This document shows positions 46,982 through 55,221 of a stretch of DNA of 64,000 bases, piece after piece. The stretch comes from Mycobacterium sp. DL440 (GTDB lineage: Bacteria > Actinomycetota > Actinomycetes > Mycobacteriales > Mycobacteriaceae): the NCBI RefSeq assembly GCF_011745145.1, contig NZ_CP050191.1:6248467-6312466 (forward strand), in the 5' to 3' direction. The notes under the pieces were generated by a model. It saw only the letters and a list, made by a program, of their open reading frames with translations. It was not told the DNA's origin and ran no database searches. The position numbers were made by a program, and so were the translations under genes. Each line of letters opens with the position of its first letter. Position 1 is the stretch's first letter.

Positions 46982-47116
46982 CTAGACGCGCTCGGGACGC
47001 TTCCTTTTGGGAATGGTCTCCCCGGACTCGGCGGCCTTGTCGCGTTTTGCTGCCCGACGTTCCTTGATGGTCATTGCCGGTTTCTTGGGCGTGCGACCCT
47101 GGGATTTATCAGCCAT
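46982..47116 (-). CDS. Small basic conserved protein (44 aa)
   Basis: 44 codons from ATG 47116 to TAG 46982, with AAAGGAGCAACG as a strong ribosome-binding site. Sequence begins MADKSQGRTPKKPAMTIKER and ends IPKRKRPERV. Highly basic and disordered, of a type seen in other mycobacteria by my recollection. It may bind nucleic acid; role unknown. The promoter side is AT-rich. Confidence 0.72.
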   Translation of the reverse strand: MADKSQGRTPKKPAMTIKERRAAKRDKAAESGETIPKRKRPERV

Positions 47117-47224
47117 CGTTGCTCCTTTTGCTCGCAAACAATCACTGAGCCCGACCATACCTCAGAAAAAATTAAAAGCCAGTCGGCGATATTTCGGCCG
47201 CCAGGTGCCGTTGAATACGGCCGG

Positions 47225-47995
47225 CTACGCCGGCCGGTGCCGGACCTTTGGTGTGGCACCGTCATGGCCGAGGTGTAGACCGGGAGCCAGCATCGCCACC
47301 CGGTGCCGGTAGTCGCGGTACTGATCACCCAGGTCGTCCACCAGGTCGCGTTCTTCGAGCTGGATCGCCACCAGGATGTAGACGGTGCTGACGGCCGCGA
47401 ACAGCAGATGGCCCGCGGTCATGGTCGGGGTGGCCCAGAACGCGACGATGAACCCGGCCATGATCGGGTGCCGGATCACCCGGTAGAGCATCACCGTCTG
47501 GAACCGAAGCTCGCGATACGGCTGGCCGCGCCAGTTCAGCCACACCTGCCGCAATCCGAACAGATCGAAGTGGTTGATCATGAACGTCGAGGCGAACACC
47601 GTGCCCCAGCCGAGCCAGAACAGAGCCCACAGGATCACCCGGCCCGCAGTGGGTTCCACGCTCCACACGATCGCCGGCATGGTGCGCCACTGCCAGTACA
47701 AGAGGAGCAGGGCCAGGCTGGACAGCAACACGTACGTGCTGCGTTCGATGACTTGCGGGACGATCCGCGTCCATCGGTCCTTGAACCAGGGCCGGGCCAT
47801 CACGCTGTGCTGAATGGCGAACACCGACAGCAGCAGCAGGTTGACGAGCACCGCCTCGGCGATGGGTGCGGCAATGCCGGAATCGACCGTGCGTGGCACC
47901 ACGAAATTGCCGACGAAGCCGATCGCATAGAGGAAGGACACGACGAACAGGAGATAGCTCGCGATGCCATAGCCGATGATGAGTAGGCGCTTCAT
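47225..47995 (-). CDS. mddA: MddA-like methanethiol S-methyltransferase (NnrU/isoprenylcysteine-MT family)
   Basis: 256 residues from ATG 47995. Five or six membrane helices; the C-terminal catalytic region has YRVIRHPIMAGFIVAFWATP, the RHP signature of this family, and a Glu-rich end (LEERDLVDDLGDQYRDYRHR). MddA makes dimethylsulfide from methanethiol with SAM. The nearby dyad encloses its -10. Substrate is inferred from family resemblance. Confidence 0.75.
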   Translation of the reverse strand: MKRLLIIGYGIASYLLFVVSFLYAIGFVGNFVVPRTVDSGIAAPIAEAVLVNLLLLSVFAIQHSVMARPWFKDRWTRIVPQVIERSTYVLLSSLALLLLYWQWRTMPAIVWSVEPTAGRVILWALFWLGWGTVFASTFMINHFDLFGLRQVWLNWRGQPYRELRFQTVMLYRVIRHPIMAGFIVAFWATPTMTAGHLLFAAVSTVYILVAIQLEERDLVDDLGDQYRDYRHRVAMLAPGLHLGHDGATPKVRHRPA

Positions 47996-48054
47996 GGTGA
48001 CCTCCTGCCACCGATGGGACAGATGCCGCGCCCTGCTGCCGGCCGCAGTAGTGA

Positions 48055-48092
48055 CCTGTTCACGGTAGACCTTATATCCCCAGGTGAACAGG
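48055..48092. promoter_or_regulatory. Dyad enclosing the mddA-like -10 box
   Basis: Perfect 9-base arms CCTGTTCAC (48055-48063) and GTGAACAGG (48084-48092). Between them, on the minus strand, TATAAG (48071-48076) is a good -10; GTAAAC lies 17 bases further upstream as a -35. A repressor bound here would block transcription of the gene starting at 47995. Confidence 0.55.
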
Positions 48093-48133
48093 GGTTTACC
48101 GGCAGCTTCCGAACCTACTCGACGCCGGTCTGA

Positions 48134-49099
48134 TTACGCGGAGCGCTCCGCCTTGGCGGCCTCGCGGGCCAGCATGCGGTCGCGTTGCTCCTCGAACCTG
48201 AGAACCTGCTTCTGGAGGTCCTCCAGGTAGGCGGCCAGCTGTTCGCGGCGCTTCTCGCCGACCGCGCTCACGTCGTTGCGTTCGAAGATCCGCCACTTCT
48301 TGACGTTGGGCATCACGACTTCTTCGAGGTGCTGACGCAGATCGTAGATGCCGTGCTTGGCCATGATCACGCTGTTGCGCCGCCAGTTCGGCATTCCGCG
48401 ACCGGGCATCCGGAAACCTTCGATGATGGCGCATACCGCCTCCATCGCCTGGTCAGGGGCGAGGTCGAAAGCGGCGGAGAACACGTTGCGGTAGAACACC
48501 ATGTGCAGGTTCTCGTCGGTCGCGACGCGCTGCAGCATCGACTCGGCGAGTGGGTCGTCGCAGATCTTGCCGGTGTTGCGGTGGCTGACGCGGGTCGCGA
48601 GTTCCTGCAGCGTGGCGTATGCCGAGATCATCAGCGGGCCGGGCTCGTGGATTTCGCGTTCTTCCTCGTCGGGGTCGTAGCCGTTGCGCATGTGCTCCAT
48701 GCGCATGCGCTCCAGGGCGACGGGGTCTACTCCGCGGGTGACGACGAGGTAGTCGCGGATGACGATGCCGTGGCGGTTCTCCTCGGCGGTCCACTGGTTG
48801 ACCCAGTGACCCCAGGCACGGTCGAGTGAGAAGTGATTCGCCGCCCCGCGGTGATAGGACGGCAGGTTGTCCTCGGTGAGCAGATTGGTGATCATCGCGA
48901 CCTTGGCGACTTCGGACAGGCCCGACTGCTCCGGTGCCCAGTCTTCGCCGCCCAGTGCCGCGAAGTTGCGGCCGAGGTCCCACGGAACGTAGTCGTGCGG
49001 ATGCCACTCCTTGGCCACCTTCAAATGGTGATTGAGGCCTTCTTCGGCAACCGGCTCAAGCTCCGTGAGGATCTCGTCATCGGTGAAATGTCTCTGCAT
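48134..49099 (-). CDS. DesA1-like acyl-ACP desaturase
   Basis: 321 residues from ATG 49099 (MQRHFTDDEILTELEPVAEE); the frame to 49279 is not supported. Di-iron ligands lie in WTAEENRHG and DENLHM. Close to mycobacterial DesA1/DesA2, which introduce double bases into meromycolate or fatty chains, but distinct from both. A full desaturase in an accessory block suggests an extra lipid modification. No MadR site was identified upstream. Confidence 0.88.
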   Translation of the reverse strand: MQRHFTDDEILTELEPVAEEGLNHHLKVAKEWHPHDYVPWDLGRNFAALGGEDWAPEQSGLSEVAKVAMITNLLTEDNLPSYHRGAANHFSLDRAWGHWVNQWTAEENRHGIVIRDYLVVTRGVDPVALERMRMEHMRNGYDPDEEEREIHEPGPLMISAYATLQELATRVSHRNTGKICDDPLAESMLQRVATDENLHMVFYRNVFSAAFDLAPDQAMEAVCAIIEGFRMPGRGMPNWRRNSVIMAKHGIYDLRQHLEEVVMPNVKKWRIFERNDVSAVGEKRREQLAAYLEDLQKQVLRFEEQRDRMLAREAAKAERSA

Positions 49100-49327
49100 C
49101 AGCGTCCCATCAAGTCGTGACCCGACCGTTGTGTGTCTATGACCGTAGCCCGTGCAACCCGTACAAGCGGTCTTCCACGCTTTGAGCTCGACCCACTCCA
49201 GCAACGCAGGAGTACGCTCGTGCCCGGGCAAGTCGCGTTGAACGCCGTCGGTGCGCCCCAGCCTGTGGGGCCTGGTCAAATCTATCCGAATCGGCAGCGG
49301 CGTGACGTTGACCAGTCATGCCACGAA

Positions 49328-49477
49328 TTACGGCCGATTGCCTTGAGCGTACGCGACGGTGCAAATCGACCCGGACCACATGGCCGTTTCGCAATACCAG
49401 CCGACGGGATCACGCAACGCGTCGACAACTCGGTCCAGCTGTGACTCGGCCTCGGCCCGCTGATCGGTCGCTGTCAT
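49328..49477 (-). CDS. Small ORF downstream of the CrtI/RetSat-like gene
   Basis: 49 codons from ATG 49477 to TAA 49328, 19 bases after the oxidoreductase stop, with AGAAGGAATCC as ribosome-binding site. Begins MTATDQRAEAESQLDRVVDA and contains GWYCETAMWSG and two Cys. No known domain. The ribosome-binding site and operon position are the main support. Confidence 0.45.
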   Translation of the reverse strand: MTATDQRAEAESQLDRVVDALRDPVGWYCETAMWSGSICTVAYAQGNRP

Positions 49478-49496
49478 GGATTCCTTCTGTTTCCAC

Positions 49497-51227
49497 TCAC
49501 TTCGCCTTCGACCGGGATGTGCGGGCGGCCTTGCCTGCCAGACTTTTCGCGGCGGCCAGCGGATCCCAATGGTGCGGCTCGTCGACCTGATCGTGTTTGT
49601 CTCCGAACACGGCGCCGCCGCGGATCTCCTTGTCGATGTTGCGCCCGAGCGCCGCCCCGGCGGCGTGCATGCCGGACAACATGGCGCCCTCGATGGCGGG
49701 CCCCCACGCCATGCTGGACCCGCACAGGTACAGCCCGTCGATCCCGGTCCGCACCCCGGGTCGAAATGGGCCGAACTGGGTGATGGACAGTTCCAGCCCG
49801 TACGGGGTCCCGTCGGACGCTCCGGTGTAACGGTTGTGGGTCATCGGTGTGGCTGCCTCGCGCCACACGATGTGACCGTCGACCTCGGGAATGACCTCGA
49901 TCACCCGGTTGATCATGATGTCGGTCAGCGTTTCCTTGACCCGGAGATAGTCCGGGTTGGAGCCGTAGTCGTCGCCGTATTCCCAGTCCTGCAGACCCCA
50001 GAACGACGGGTCCGCGGAGACCAGCGTCATCACCTCCAGCACGGAACACCCCTGGGGCGCGCCGAACGGATTGTCGGGATCTTTGATGGTGGTCACGCTG
50101 ACGTAGGCGGGCAGCCGCTTGGCCGCCTCGGTGAGCAGCTCGTCGTGCGATCGGCCGTGCGCGTTCTCGGCGAGGTCGCGGAACAGGCTGGTCACGTCCT
50201 CGGACGTCGGCACCGAGTAGAAGTTCGTGTTCGGGATCACCTGGCCCAGGTCGATGTCGACCGCGAGGTAGCAGTTGAAGAACGGCTGCGACATCCGCAT
50301 CCGGTCGAGGCGCCGGCGTGTGAGGCGCCCGAGGTGCTCGCGGCCGACGAGATCGTTGTAGGTCTTCTTGATGTCGGCGTTGGACACCACGATCGGCGCC
50401 GAGATCCTTGTGCCGTCAGCCAATTCGACACCGACGGCGGCACCGCTCTCGATGCGTATCCGGCGCACCGCCGAGCGGGTGCGGATCTCGCCGCCGTGCG
50501 CGACGACGACCTCGGCCAGCCGCGCGGAGAACACCTGGCCGCCGCCCTTGGGGAACCAGGCGCCGTCGCGCAGGAAGTTGTGCAGCATCACGGCGTGCAC
50601 TGCCACCGGGGTGCGGTGCGGCGGGCTGGCGTACGTGCCGTACTGCACCGCCAGTGCCGCCTTCAATCGCGAACTCAGCTTGTGTCGGTTGAGCAGCTGG
50701 GTCAGGGGACGCAGCGCCCACAACGCAGCGGGCCCCGCCTTCACGGCGAACTTCGCCGTGCCGAACAGCGATGCGGGCGTGGTGCTGCGGTCGATGCTGG
50801 TGCCAAGGCGTTCTAGGATGTCGACTACTTTTCGGATCGCCTTCTCCTCATCCGGGAAGGCGTCAATCAGGTTGCGGCGGTAGTTGTCCCAGCCGACCGG
50901 GATCTTCAGTTGGAGGTCGGGGAAGACGATGGTGTCGAACCCGTCGCGGTCGAGCTCGGTGAAGTCGATCAACTTGTCGAGGCCGACGCCCCGCAACACC
51001 GTAGGGACCTGGCCGTCGGGTCCGCAGTCGCCGATGTAGTGAACGCCAACGTCGAACTCCCACTTGCCGACCCGGCGGAACACGTGGGTGCATCCGCCGA
51101 TCACGTCGTAGGCCTCCAGCACCAGGGTGCGCTTACCTCCGGCGGCCAGATAGGCGGCGGCGGTCATGCCGCCGATGCCCGATCCGACGACGACGGCGTC
51201 GAACTTGTCGACCGTTGAGGAGTTCAT
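49497..51227 (-). CDS. CrtI/RetSat-like FAD-dependent oxidoreductase
   Basis: 576 residues. Dinucleotide motif VVVGSGIGGMTAAAYLAAGG and a C-terminal FAD segment GIDGLYLCGSSMAWGPAIEG, the layout of phytoene desaturases and retinol saturases. Substrate unknown; an isoprenoid or carotenoid-like lipid is plausible. Divergent from a TetR gene, 89 bases apart. The tail is Lys/Arg/Ala rich. Confidence 0.87.
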   Translation of the reverse strand: MNSSTVDKFDAVVVGSGIGGMTAAAYLAAGGKRTLVLEAYDVIGGCTHVFRRVGKWEFDVGVHYIGDCGPDGQVPTVLRGVGLDKLIDFTELDRDGFDTIVFPDLQLKIPVGWDNYRRNLIDAFPDEEKAIRKVVDILERLGTSIDRSTTPASLFGTAKFAVKAGPAALWALRPLTQLLNRHKLSSRLKAALAVQYGTYASPPHRTPVAVHAVMLHNFLRDGAWFPKGGGQVFSARLAEVVVAHGGEIRTRSAVRRIRIESGAAVGVELADGTRISAPIVVSNADIKKTYNDLVGREHLGRLTRRRLDRMRMSQPFFNCYLAVDIDLGQVIPNTNFYSVPTSEDVTSLFRDLAENAHGRSHDELLTEAAKRLPAYVSVTTIKDPDNPFGAPQGCSVLEVMTLVSADPSFWGLQDWEYGDDYGSNPDYLRVKETLTDIMINRVIEVIPEVDGHIVWREAATPMTHNRYTGASDGTPYGLELSITQFGPFRPGVRTGIDGLYLCGSSMAWGPAIEGAMLSGMHAAGAALGRNIDKEIRGGAVFGDKHDQVDEPHHWDPLAAAKSLAGKAARTSRSKAK

Positions 51228-51260
51228 GGGCTGTCCTTACCTCGGGCCGATCGCGTCGCA

Positions 51261-51311
51261 TGTCGGACACTCGGCGTCGCGTTCCGAAGACACACCCGCG
51301 TGGGTAGTGTC
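51261..51311. promoter_or_regulatory. Divergent tetR/oxidoreductase promoter region with dyads
   Basis: TGTCGGACA (51261-51269) is an odd-centred palindrome, and GACACACCC (51289-51297) faces GGGTAGTGTC (51302-51311) with one extra base. Candidate operators for the TetR at 51317. Match quality is moderate. Confidence 0.35.
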
Positions 51312-51316
51312 GCCGT

Positions 51317-51973
51317 GTGGGTTCTCTCGCCGGATCGTTCGCGGCCGACCTTCCCGGTCTGCCGCGGGGTCGCGGGCGTCTTGCCGGCGAGGAGGTCCGT
51401 GAGGCCCAACGGGTGCGGCTGCTGCGCGCCGCAGTCTCCGCGATCGCCGAGCACGGGTACGCCGCCACGACAATCGCTGACATTGTGCGTCGTGCCCGGG
51501 TTTCTCGCCAGGCCTTCTATCGATTGTTCGACAGTAAGGAGGCCTGCCTCCTCGCTGCGATTGCTGCCGGCCGATCTGCGTTGCTGCCGAAGATCGCGGC
51601 GGCGACGATGGCTCCGGGCGCTGACGATCTCGCGTCGCGGGTGCGCGGCGGGGTGCGCGAATACCTGCGGGTGAGCGCCTCGGAACCCGAGTTCACCCGG
51701 GCCTGGACTCTCGAACTGCCCCAGGCCGGCCCGGAGGCCCTCGAACAGCGGCACGCCTACTTCTCGATGCTCGCTGCGGCGGTCCGTGAGGCCCACGCCG
51801 CCCACCATCGCCACGCCGGAACGGTATTCGCCGCGTTGCCGGCCGAGACGTACCTGGCGCTGGTCGGCGGCTGTCACGAGCTCTTCTACCGCTACGTCAG
51901 CGACGGCCGCTGCAGCGAGTTGCCGCAGCTGGAGGAGCCGATGACGGCCTTCCTGCTGTCGGTTCTGCACTAG
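51317..51973 (+). CDS. TetR-family regulator next to P450
   Basis: 218 residues from GTG 51317. Helix-turn-helix about residues 45-85 (ATTIADIVRRARVSRQAFYRLF), then a ligand-binding domain. Divergent from the oxidoreductase and upstream of the cytochrome P450. This TetR-P450 pairing resembles Rv0135c-cyp138 in M. tuberculosis, by recollection. Confidence 0.85.
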   Translation: MGSLAGSFAADLPGLPRGRGRLAGEEVREAQRVRLLRAAVSAIAEHGYAATTIADIVRRARVSRQAFYRLFDSKEACLLAAIAAGRSALLPKIAAATMAPGADDLASRVRGGVREYLRVSASEPEFTRAWTLELPQAGPEALEQRHAYFSMLAAAVREAHAAHHRHAGTVFAALPAETYLALVGGCHELFYRYVSDGRCSELPQLEEPMTAFLLSVLH

Positions 51974-52009
51974 GCCTCCGGGTTCAGGACGCTCACAAGC
52001 ATTGACAAG

Positions 52010-52048
52010 ACGGGACTGGTGACTGAGCCTATAAAAGAACAGTCCCGT
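52010..52048. promoter_or_regulatory. Dyad upstream of the P450 gene
   Basis: Perfect 9-base arms ACGGGACTG (52010-52018) and CAGTCCCGT (52040-52048). TATAAA (52030-52035) lies in the middle. TTGAC (52002-52006) and GTCAA (52055-52059) extend the symmetry outward. The spacing from TTGACA to TATAAA is 22, longer than usual, so the exact promoter is unclear. Candidate TetR operator. Confidence 0.55.
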
Positions 52049-52074
52049 ACTTTAGTCAAGGGTGGAGACCCCAC

Positions 52075-53442
52075 ATGTCCGTCGCGGATGCCACGACGAC
52101 GGTTGCTGAACAGCCGCGCAACCTCGACACCATCCAGCGCCCGCCCGTCCCGTCGACACTGGCGTTCGGGTCGTACTGGCTAGCCCCTGAATTCACCCGC
52201 AGGCAGTTGACCAAGCGCGGCGAGCGCATGCTGATCGACATTCCACTGCTGCCGAAGCTGCTCTTCACCTCGTCACCGCAGGACTGCAAGGCGATCTTCA
52301 CCGAGCGGGACGGTGCGCTCAAACTCGGTGAGGCGCTGCGGCAGATGGCTCCGCACGAGATGCTGTTCGGCGCCGAGATGATCGACTGGTGGAATGGCTC
52401 CAACCACGCATTGCTACGCAAGAAGGTAACCCCGGCGTTCAATGGAAATGCGTTGCGCGGCTACGAGGAGGCGATCGTCGACGCGGCCGCGAAGCGAGTG
52501 GCCGAGTGGCCGGTGAACGAACCTGTGCGATTCACCGGGTTGATGCGCGAACTCGCCCGCGACGTGATCATGTCAGTGGTGTTCGGCGTCACCGAAACGG
52601 ACCGCCGCCGCCGTCTCGAGCAAGCATTCATCGATCTCGACCACGCGTTGGCCTCGCCCGGAATGATCGGCAGGTACATGTTGGCGATGGCCCGCGGTGG
52701 CAAGTGGCCCAGCTTCGAGAAGCTCGATGCGATCAACGCCACGATCGACGCGATCACCCTCGAGGAAATCGAGTATCGCCGCAACAATCCGTCGGACGAC
52801 GAACGCAAGGACTGTCTCGAACTCTTTCTGCAGATGCAGCGTGACGACGAAGACGAGCTGATGGACGATCACATGATCGCCGTATTCCAGCGGATGCTGC
52901 TCATCGCCGGATACGAGACGACCGCCGTTACCCTGTCGTGGGTCGCGGAGCGGATCGTGCGCCACCCGCAGGTCCTGGAGAAGCTCAACCAAAGTGTTGC
53001 CGACGGCGACGACGACTACCTCGACGCGGTGATCACCGAAGTGATGCGGCTGCGACCGGCCCTGCCGGTGACCATGCGGTACGCGGCGAAGGACTTCGTC
53101 CTCAACGACGTTCTGGTCCCGGAGGGGACGGTGATCGTGGTCTATATCAACGCGATCCACAAACGGGCCGACCTCTACCCTGAGCCCGAGAAGTTCGACC
53201 CCGATCGCTTCCTCGGAGTGCGGTCCGACCCCCATCGCTGGATGCCCTTCGGTGGTGGCGCGCACCGCTGCCTCGGTGCCTCGTTCGCCATGTTCGAATC
53301 GCGGGTGTTGCTGCGAACAATATTGCAGCACCGCCGATTTCAACCAGAGGCCACGCCCGACGAGCGCCAGGATCAACACCGCAACATTTTGCTACTCCCG
53401 CACAAAGGTGCGACTGTCACCCTGCTGCCCCGATCCGTGTGA
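52075..53442 (+). CDS. Cytochrome P450 (CYP138/CYP135-like)
   Basis: 455 residues. Oxygen-binding I-helix AGYETTAVTL, ExxR in EVMRLRP, and haem-ligand loop FGGGAHRCLGASF with Cys399. Closest by motif to the mycobacterial CYP135/138 group. Substrate unknown. With the neighbouring TetR, the oxidoreductase and the desaturase it may form a lipid- or terpene-modifying set. Convergent with the anti-sigma gene. Confidence 0.92.
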   Translation: MSVADATTTVAEQPRNLDTIQRPPVPSTLAFGSYWLAPEFTRRQLTKRGERMLIDIPLLPKLLFTSSPQDCKAIFTERDGALKLGEALRQMAPHEMLFGAEMIDWWNGSNHALLRKKVTPAFNGNALRGYEEAIVDAAAKRVAEWPVNEPVRFTGLMRELARDVIMSVVFGVTETDRRRRLEQAFIDLDHALASPGMIGRYMLAMARGGKWPSFEKLDAINATIDAITLEEIEYRRNNPSDDERKDCLELFLQMQRDDEDELMDDHMIAVFQRMLLIAGYETTAVTLSWVAERIVRHPQVLEKLNQSVADGDDDYLDAVITEVMRLRPALPVTMRYAAKDFVLNDVLVPEGTVIVVYINAIHKRADLYPEPEKFDPDRFLGVRSDPHRWMPFGGGAHRCLGASFAMFESRVLLRTILQHRRFQPEATPDERQDQHRNILLLPHKGATVTLLPRSV

Positions 53443-53454
53443 TCCGATCGGGTT

Positions 53455-54105
53455 TCAGCGTTCGACGGTGGCCAGGACCCTGTTGTCGGAGTCGACGATG
53501 TTGAGCTTGCGCAGTTTTGGCATCGGGATGGATGTCGCGCCTTCGACGATCCCTTTCCCGCTCGGCATTGCCGCCCAGGTGGCGGCCGGCTGCATCTTCC
53601 CGGTGTCGTCCATCGTCCGTAGCGTGAATACACCGTCGGGTGGCAGCTGTTGTAGGTCGAGCGAAATCGCCGTTCCCCACGGCCTTGGGGTCAGGGTCAC
53701 CGAGCCCGCTGCGCCGGCGGCGGCCACGGATTGCATGGCGAAGGTGCCCGTGCCAGGCGGTTGCGGATCGCTGCGCGGGATGGCCACCAGGACCACTGCG
53801 AGTGCTATCGCTGCAGCGCAGGCGCCCAGCGCGACCCGGCGCCGTACCCGGCGGCGGGTGACTGCCGCACGTCGCGCGGCGAGCAGGTCGTCCAGGGTCG
53901 ACGCCGCCTCGCTGCCGGCCGGGGGTTCGGTCAGCAGATCGGCGGGGTTGACCTTGCTCAGCAGCGCCGGCAGGGGTGCGAAGTCGGCGGCCTGGGCGCG
54001 GCACTGCGCGCATTGGGCGAGGTGGGCTTCGAACTGAGCGCGTTCCTCGGCGTCAAGGCCGCCGAGGATATACGCGCCCAGGAGAACATGAGGTTCGTCG
54101 ATCAC
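53455..54105 (-). CDS. Membrane anti-sigma factor, zinc-binding (RslA-like)
   Basis: 216 residues from GTG 54105, GTGA-coupled to the sigma gene. N-terminal zinc anti-sigma domain with AHLAQCAQC (HxxxCxxC), then one membrane helix (RVALGACAAAIALAVVLVAIP) and an exported domain (TRPWGTAISLDL-like strands). Redox-sensitive zinc release is expected to free the sigma factor. Similar in layout to RslA of SigL. Confidence 0.92.
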   Translation of the reverse strand: MIDEPHVLLGAYILGGLDAEERAQFEAHLAQCAQCRAQAADFAPLPALLSKVNPADLLTEPPAGSEAASTLDDLLAARRAAVTRRRVRRRVALGACAAAIALAVVLVAIPRSDPQPPGTGTFAMQSVAAAGAAGSVTLTPRPWGTAISLDLQQLPPDGVFTLRTMDDTGKMQPAATWAAMPSGKGIVEGATSIPMPKLRKLNIVDSDNRVLATVER

Positions 54106-54650
54106 AGCAGCCCCATCTCGTCGAACACCGCCCGCAAGGCCCGCACTGCGTAGTAACTGCGCGACTTCACGGTACCCACAGCAACATTGAGCCTATCGGC
54201 AGCTTCAGCAAGAGTGAGGTCATCGAAGTACAGCGCATTGACCACCTCTCGATGTTCGGGTGACAACCGTTGTAGGGATTCTCCGATGACGATGCGCTCC
54301 AGGGACTTGTTGACGGCATCGGCGCTGGGCACCGCGATGTCGGTGTCGACGAGCACCTCACCTCGTCGGGACCGGCGTCGCCACTGATCGACGATGACGT
54401 TGCGGGCAATGGTGAACAGGAAGGCTCGGGGATTTCCGTCGGCGGTGTCGATCTGGTCAATGCTCTTCCAGGCCCGCACGAACGTCTCCTGCACGACGTC
54501 CTCACGGTGCTGGACATCGATGACATGGCCGGATACAAACCGTCGGACAGCGCTGCCGTGAACGGTGTACAGCATGGTCAAGAGCCGATCATCGGCTGCC
54601 CGATCAAGCCGTTCGGCCGATGCTCGGCGACGTCGTGGACGATTCGGCAT
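54102..54650 (-). CDS. ECF sigma factor (SigL-like)
   Basis: 182 residues from ATG 54650 (a longer ATG start at 54686 would overlap the previous gene). Region 2: REDVVQETFVRAWKSI; region 4: LTLAEAADRLNVAVGTVKSR. Likely reads the TGAACC-type promoter at 56358-56385 ahead of this operon. Order catalase-like, cytochrome b561, sigma, anti-sigma suggests autoregulation on oxidative stress. Confidence 0.92.
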   Translation of the reverse strand: MPNRPRRRRASAERLDRAADDRLLTMLYTVHGSAVRRFVSGHVIDVQHREDVVQETFVRAWKSIDQIDTADGNPRAFLFTIARNVIVDQWRRRSRRGEVLVDTDIAVPSADAVNKSLERIVIGESLQRLSPEHREVVNALYFDDLTLAEAADRLNVAVGTVKSRSYYAVRALRAVFDEMGLL

Positions 54651-54654
54651 GGCC

Positions 54655-55221
54655 TTAAGTACGCCCGCGGAGTCCAACAGGTTCATCGCCGCCCGATGTC
54701 ATTCGGTGCAGCATGCCATCGCGAAGGGTCAGCGTGTGCAACAGCACCGCCGACACGTGTGCGGCGATCATCGCGACCAGGGCATACGCCACGATCGAAT
54801 GGCCGTTGCGAAGCAGACCGAACAGCGCAGCGTCCGCGGGGGCGATCGACGGCAGCCGAACCAGGCCGCCGATCACGACCGGCACCCCACTCGCGGACAG
54901 CATCGCCCACCCGATCAGCGGCTGCGCCAGCAGCAGCACGTACATGCCCAGCTCGGAGGCGATGACCCCGACGCGTTCGGCTCGCCCCACCGTGGCGGGC
55001 AGGGCGGGACCGCGATCGGTGAGTCTGTTGATCACGCGGACCACGAACACGACGAACACCAGGGCGCCCAGGGCTTTGTGCACCGTCAGCAGCCCTGCGT
55101 AGCCTGCCAGCGAGTTGGCCAGCACGAACCCGACGAGCAACGTGCTGAACACGAGCACCGCGCCCAACCAATGCAACACGCGAGTTCTCAGGGCGTACCG
55201 GGTGCCCGCGGACGCGATCAC
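54655..55221 (-). CDS. Cytochrome b561 family membrane protein
   Basis: 188 residues from GTG 55221, GTGA-coupled to the catalase-like gene. Four membrane helices with His residues for haem b (TRVLHWLGAV, LTVHKALGAL, RNGHSIVAYALVAMIAAHV). Transfers electrons across the membrane. Probably supplies electrons to the exported haem protein upstream. Confidence 0.9.
   Translation of the reverse strand: MIASAGTRYALRTRVLHWLGAVLVFSTLLVGFVLANSLAGYAGLLTVHKALGALVFVVFVVRVINRLTDRGPALPATVGRAERVGVIASELGMYVLLLAQPLIGWAMLSASGVPVVIGGLVRLPSIAPADAALFGLLRNGHSIVAYALVAMIAAHVSAVLLHTLTLRDGMLHRMTSGGDEPVGLRGRT

Noticed and set aside
49100..49327. MadR operator upstream of the desaturase
   Set aside because: I looked for a clear palindrome in this stretch and did not see one; I also cannot recall the MadR consensus well enough to claim a match.
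49137..49394. 85-codon minus frame upstream of the desaturase
   Set aside because: Arg/His-rich composition, no ribosome-binding site; overlaps the better small ORF at 49328-49477.
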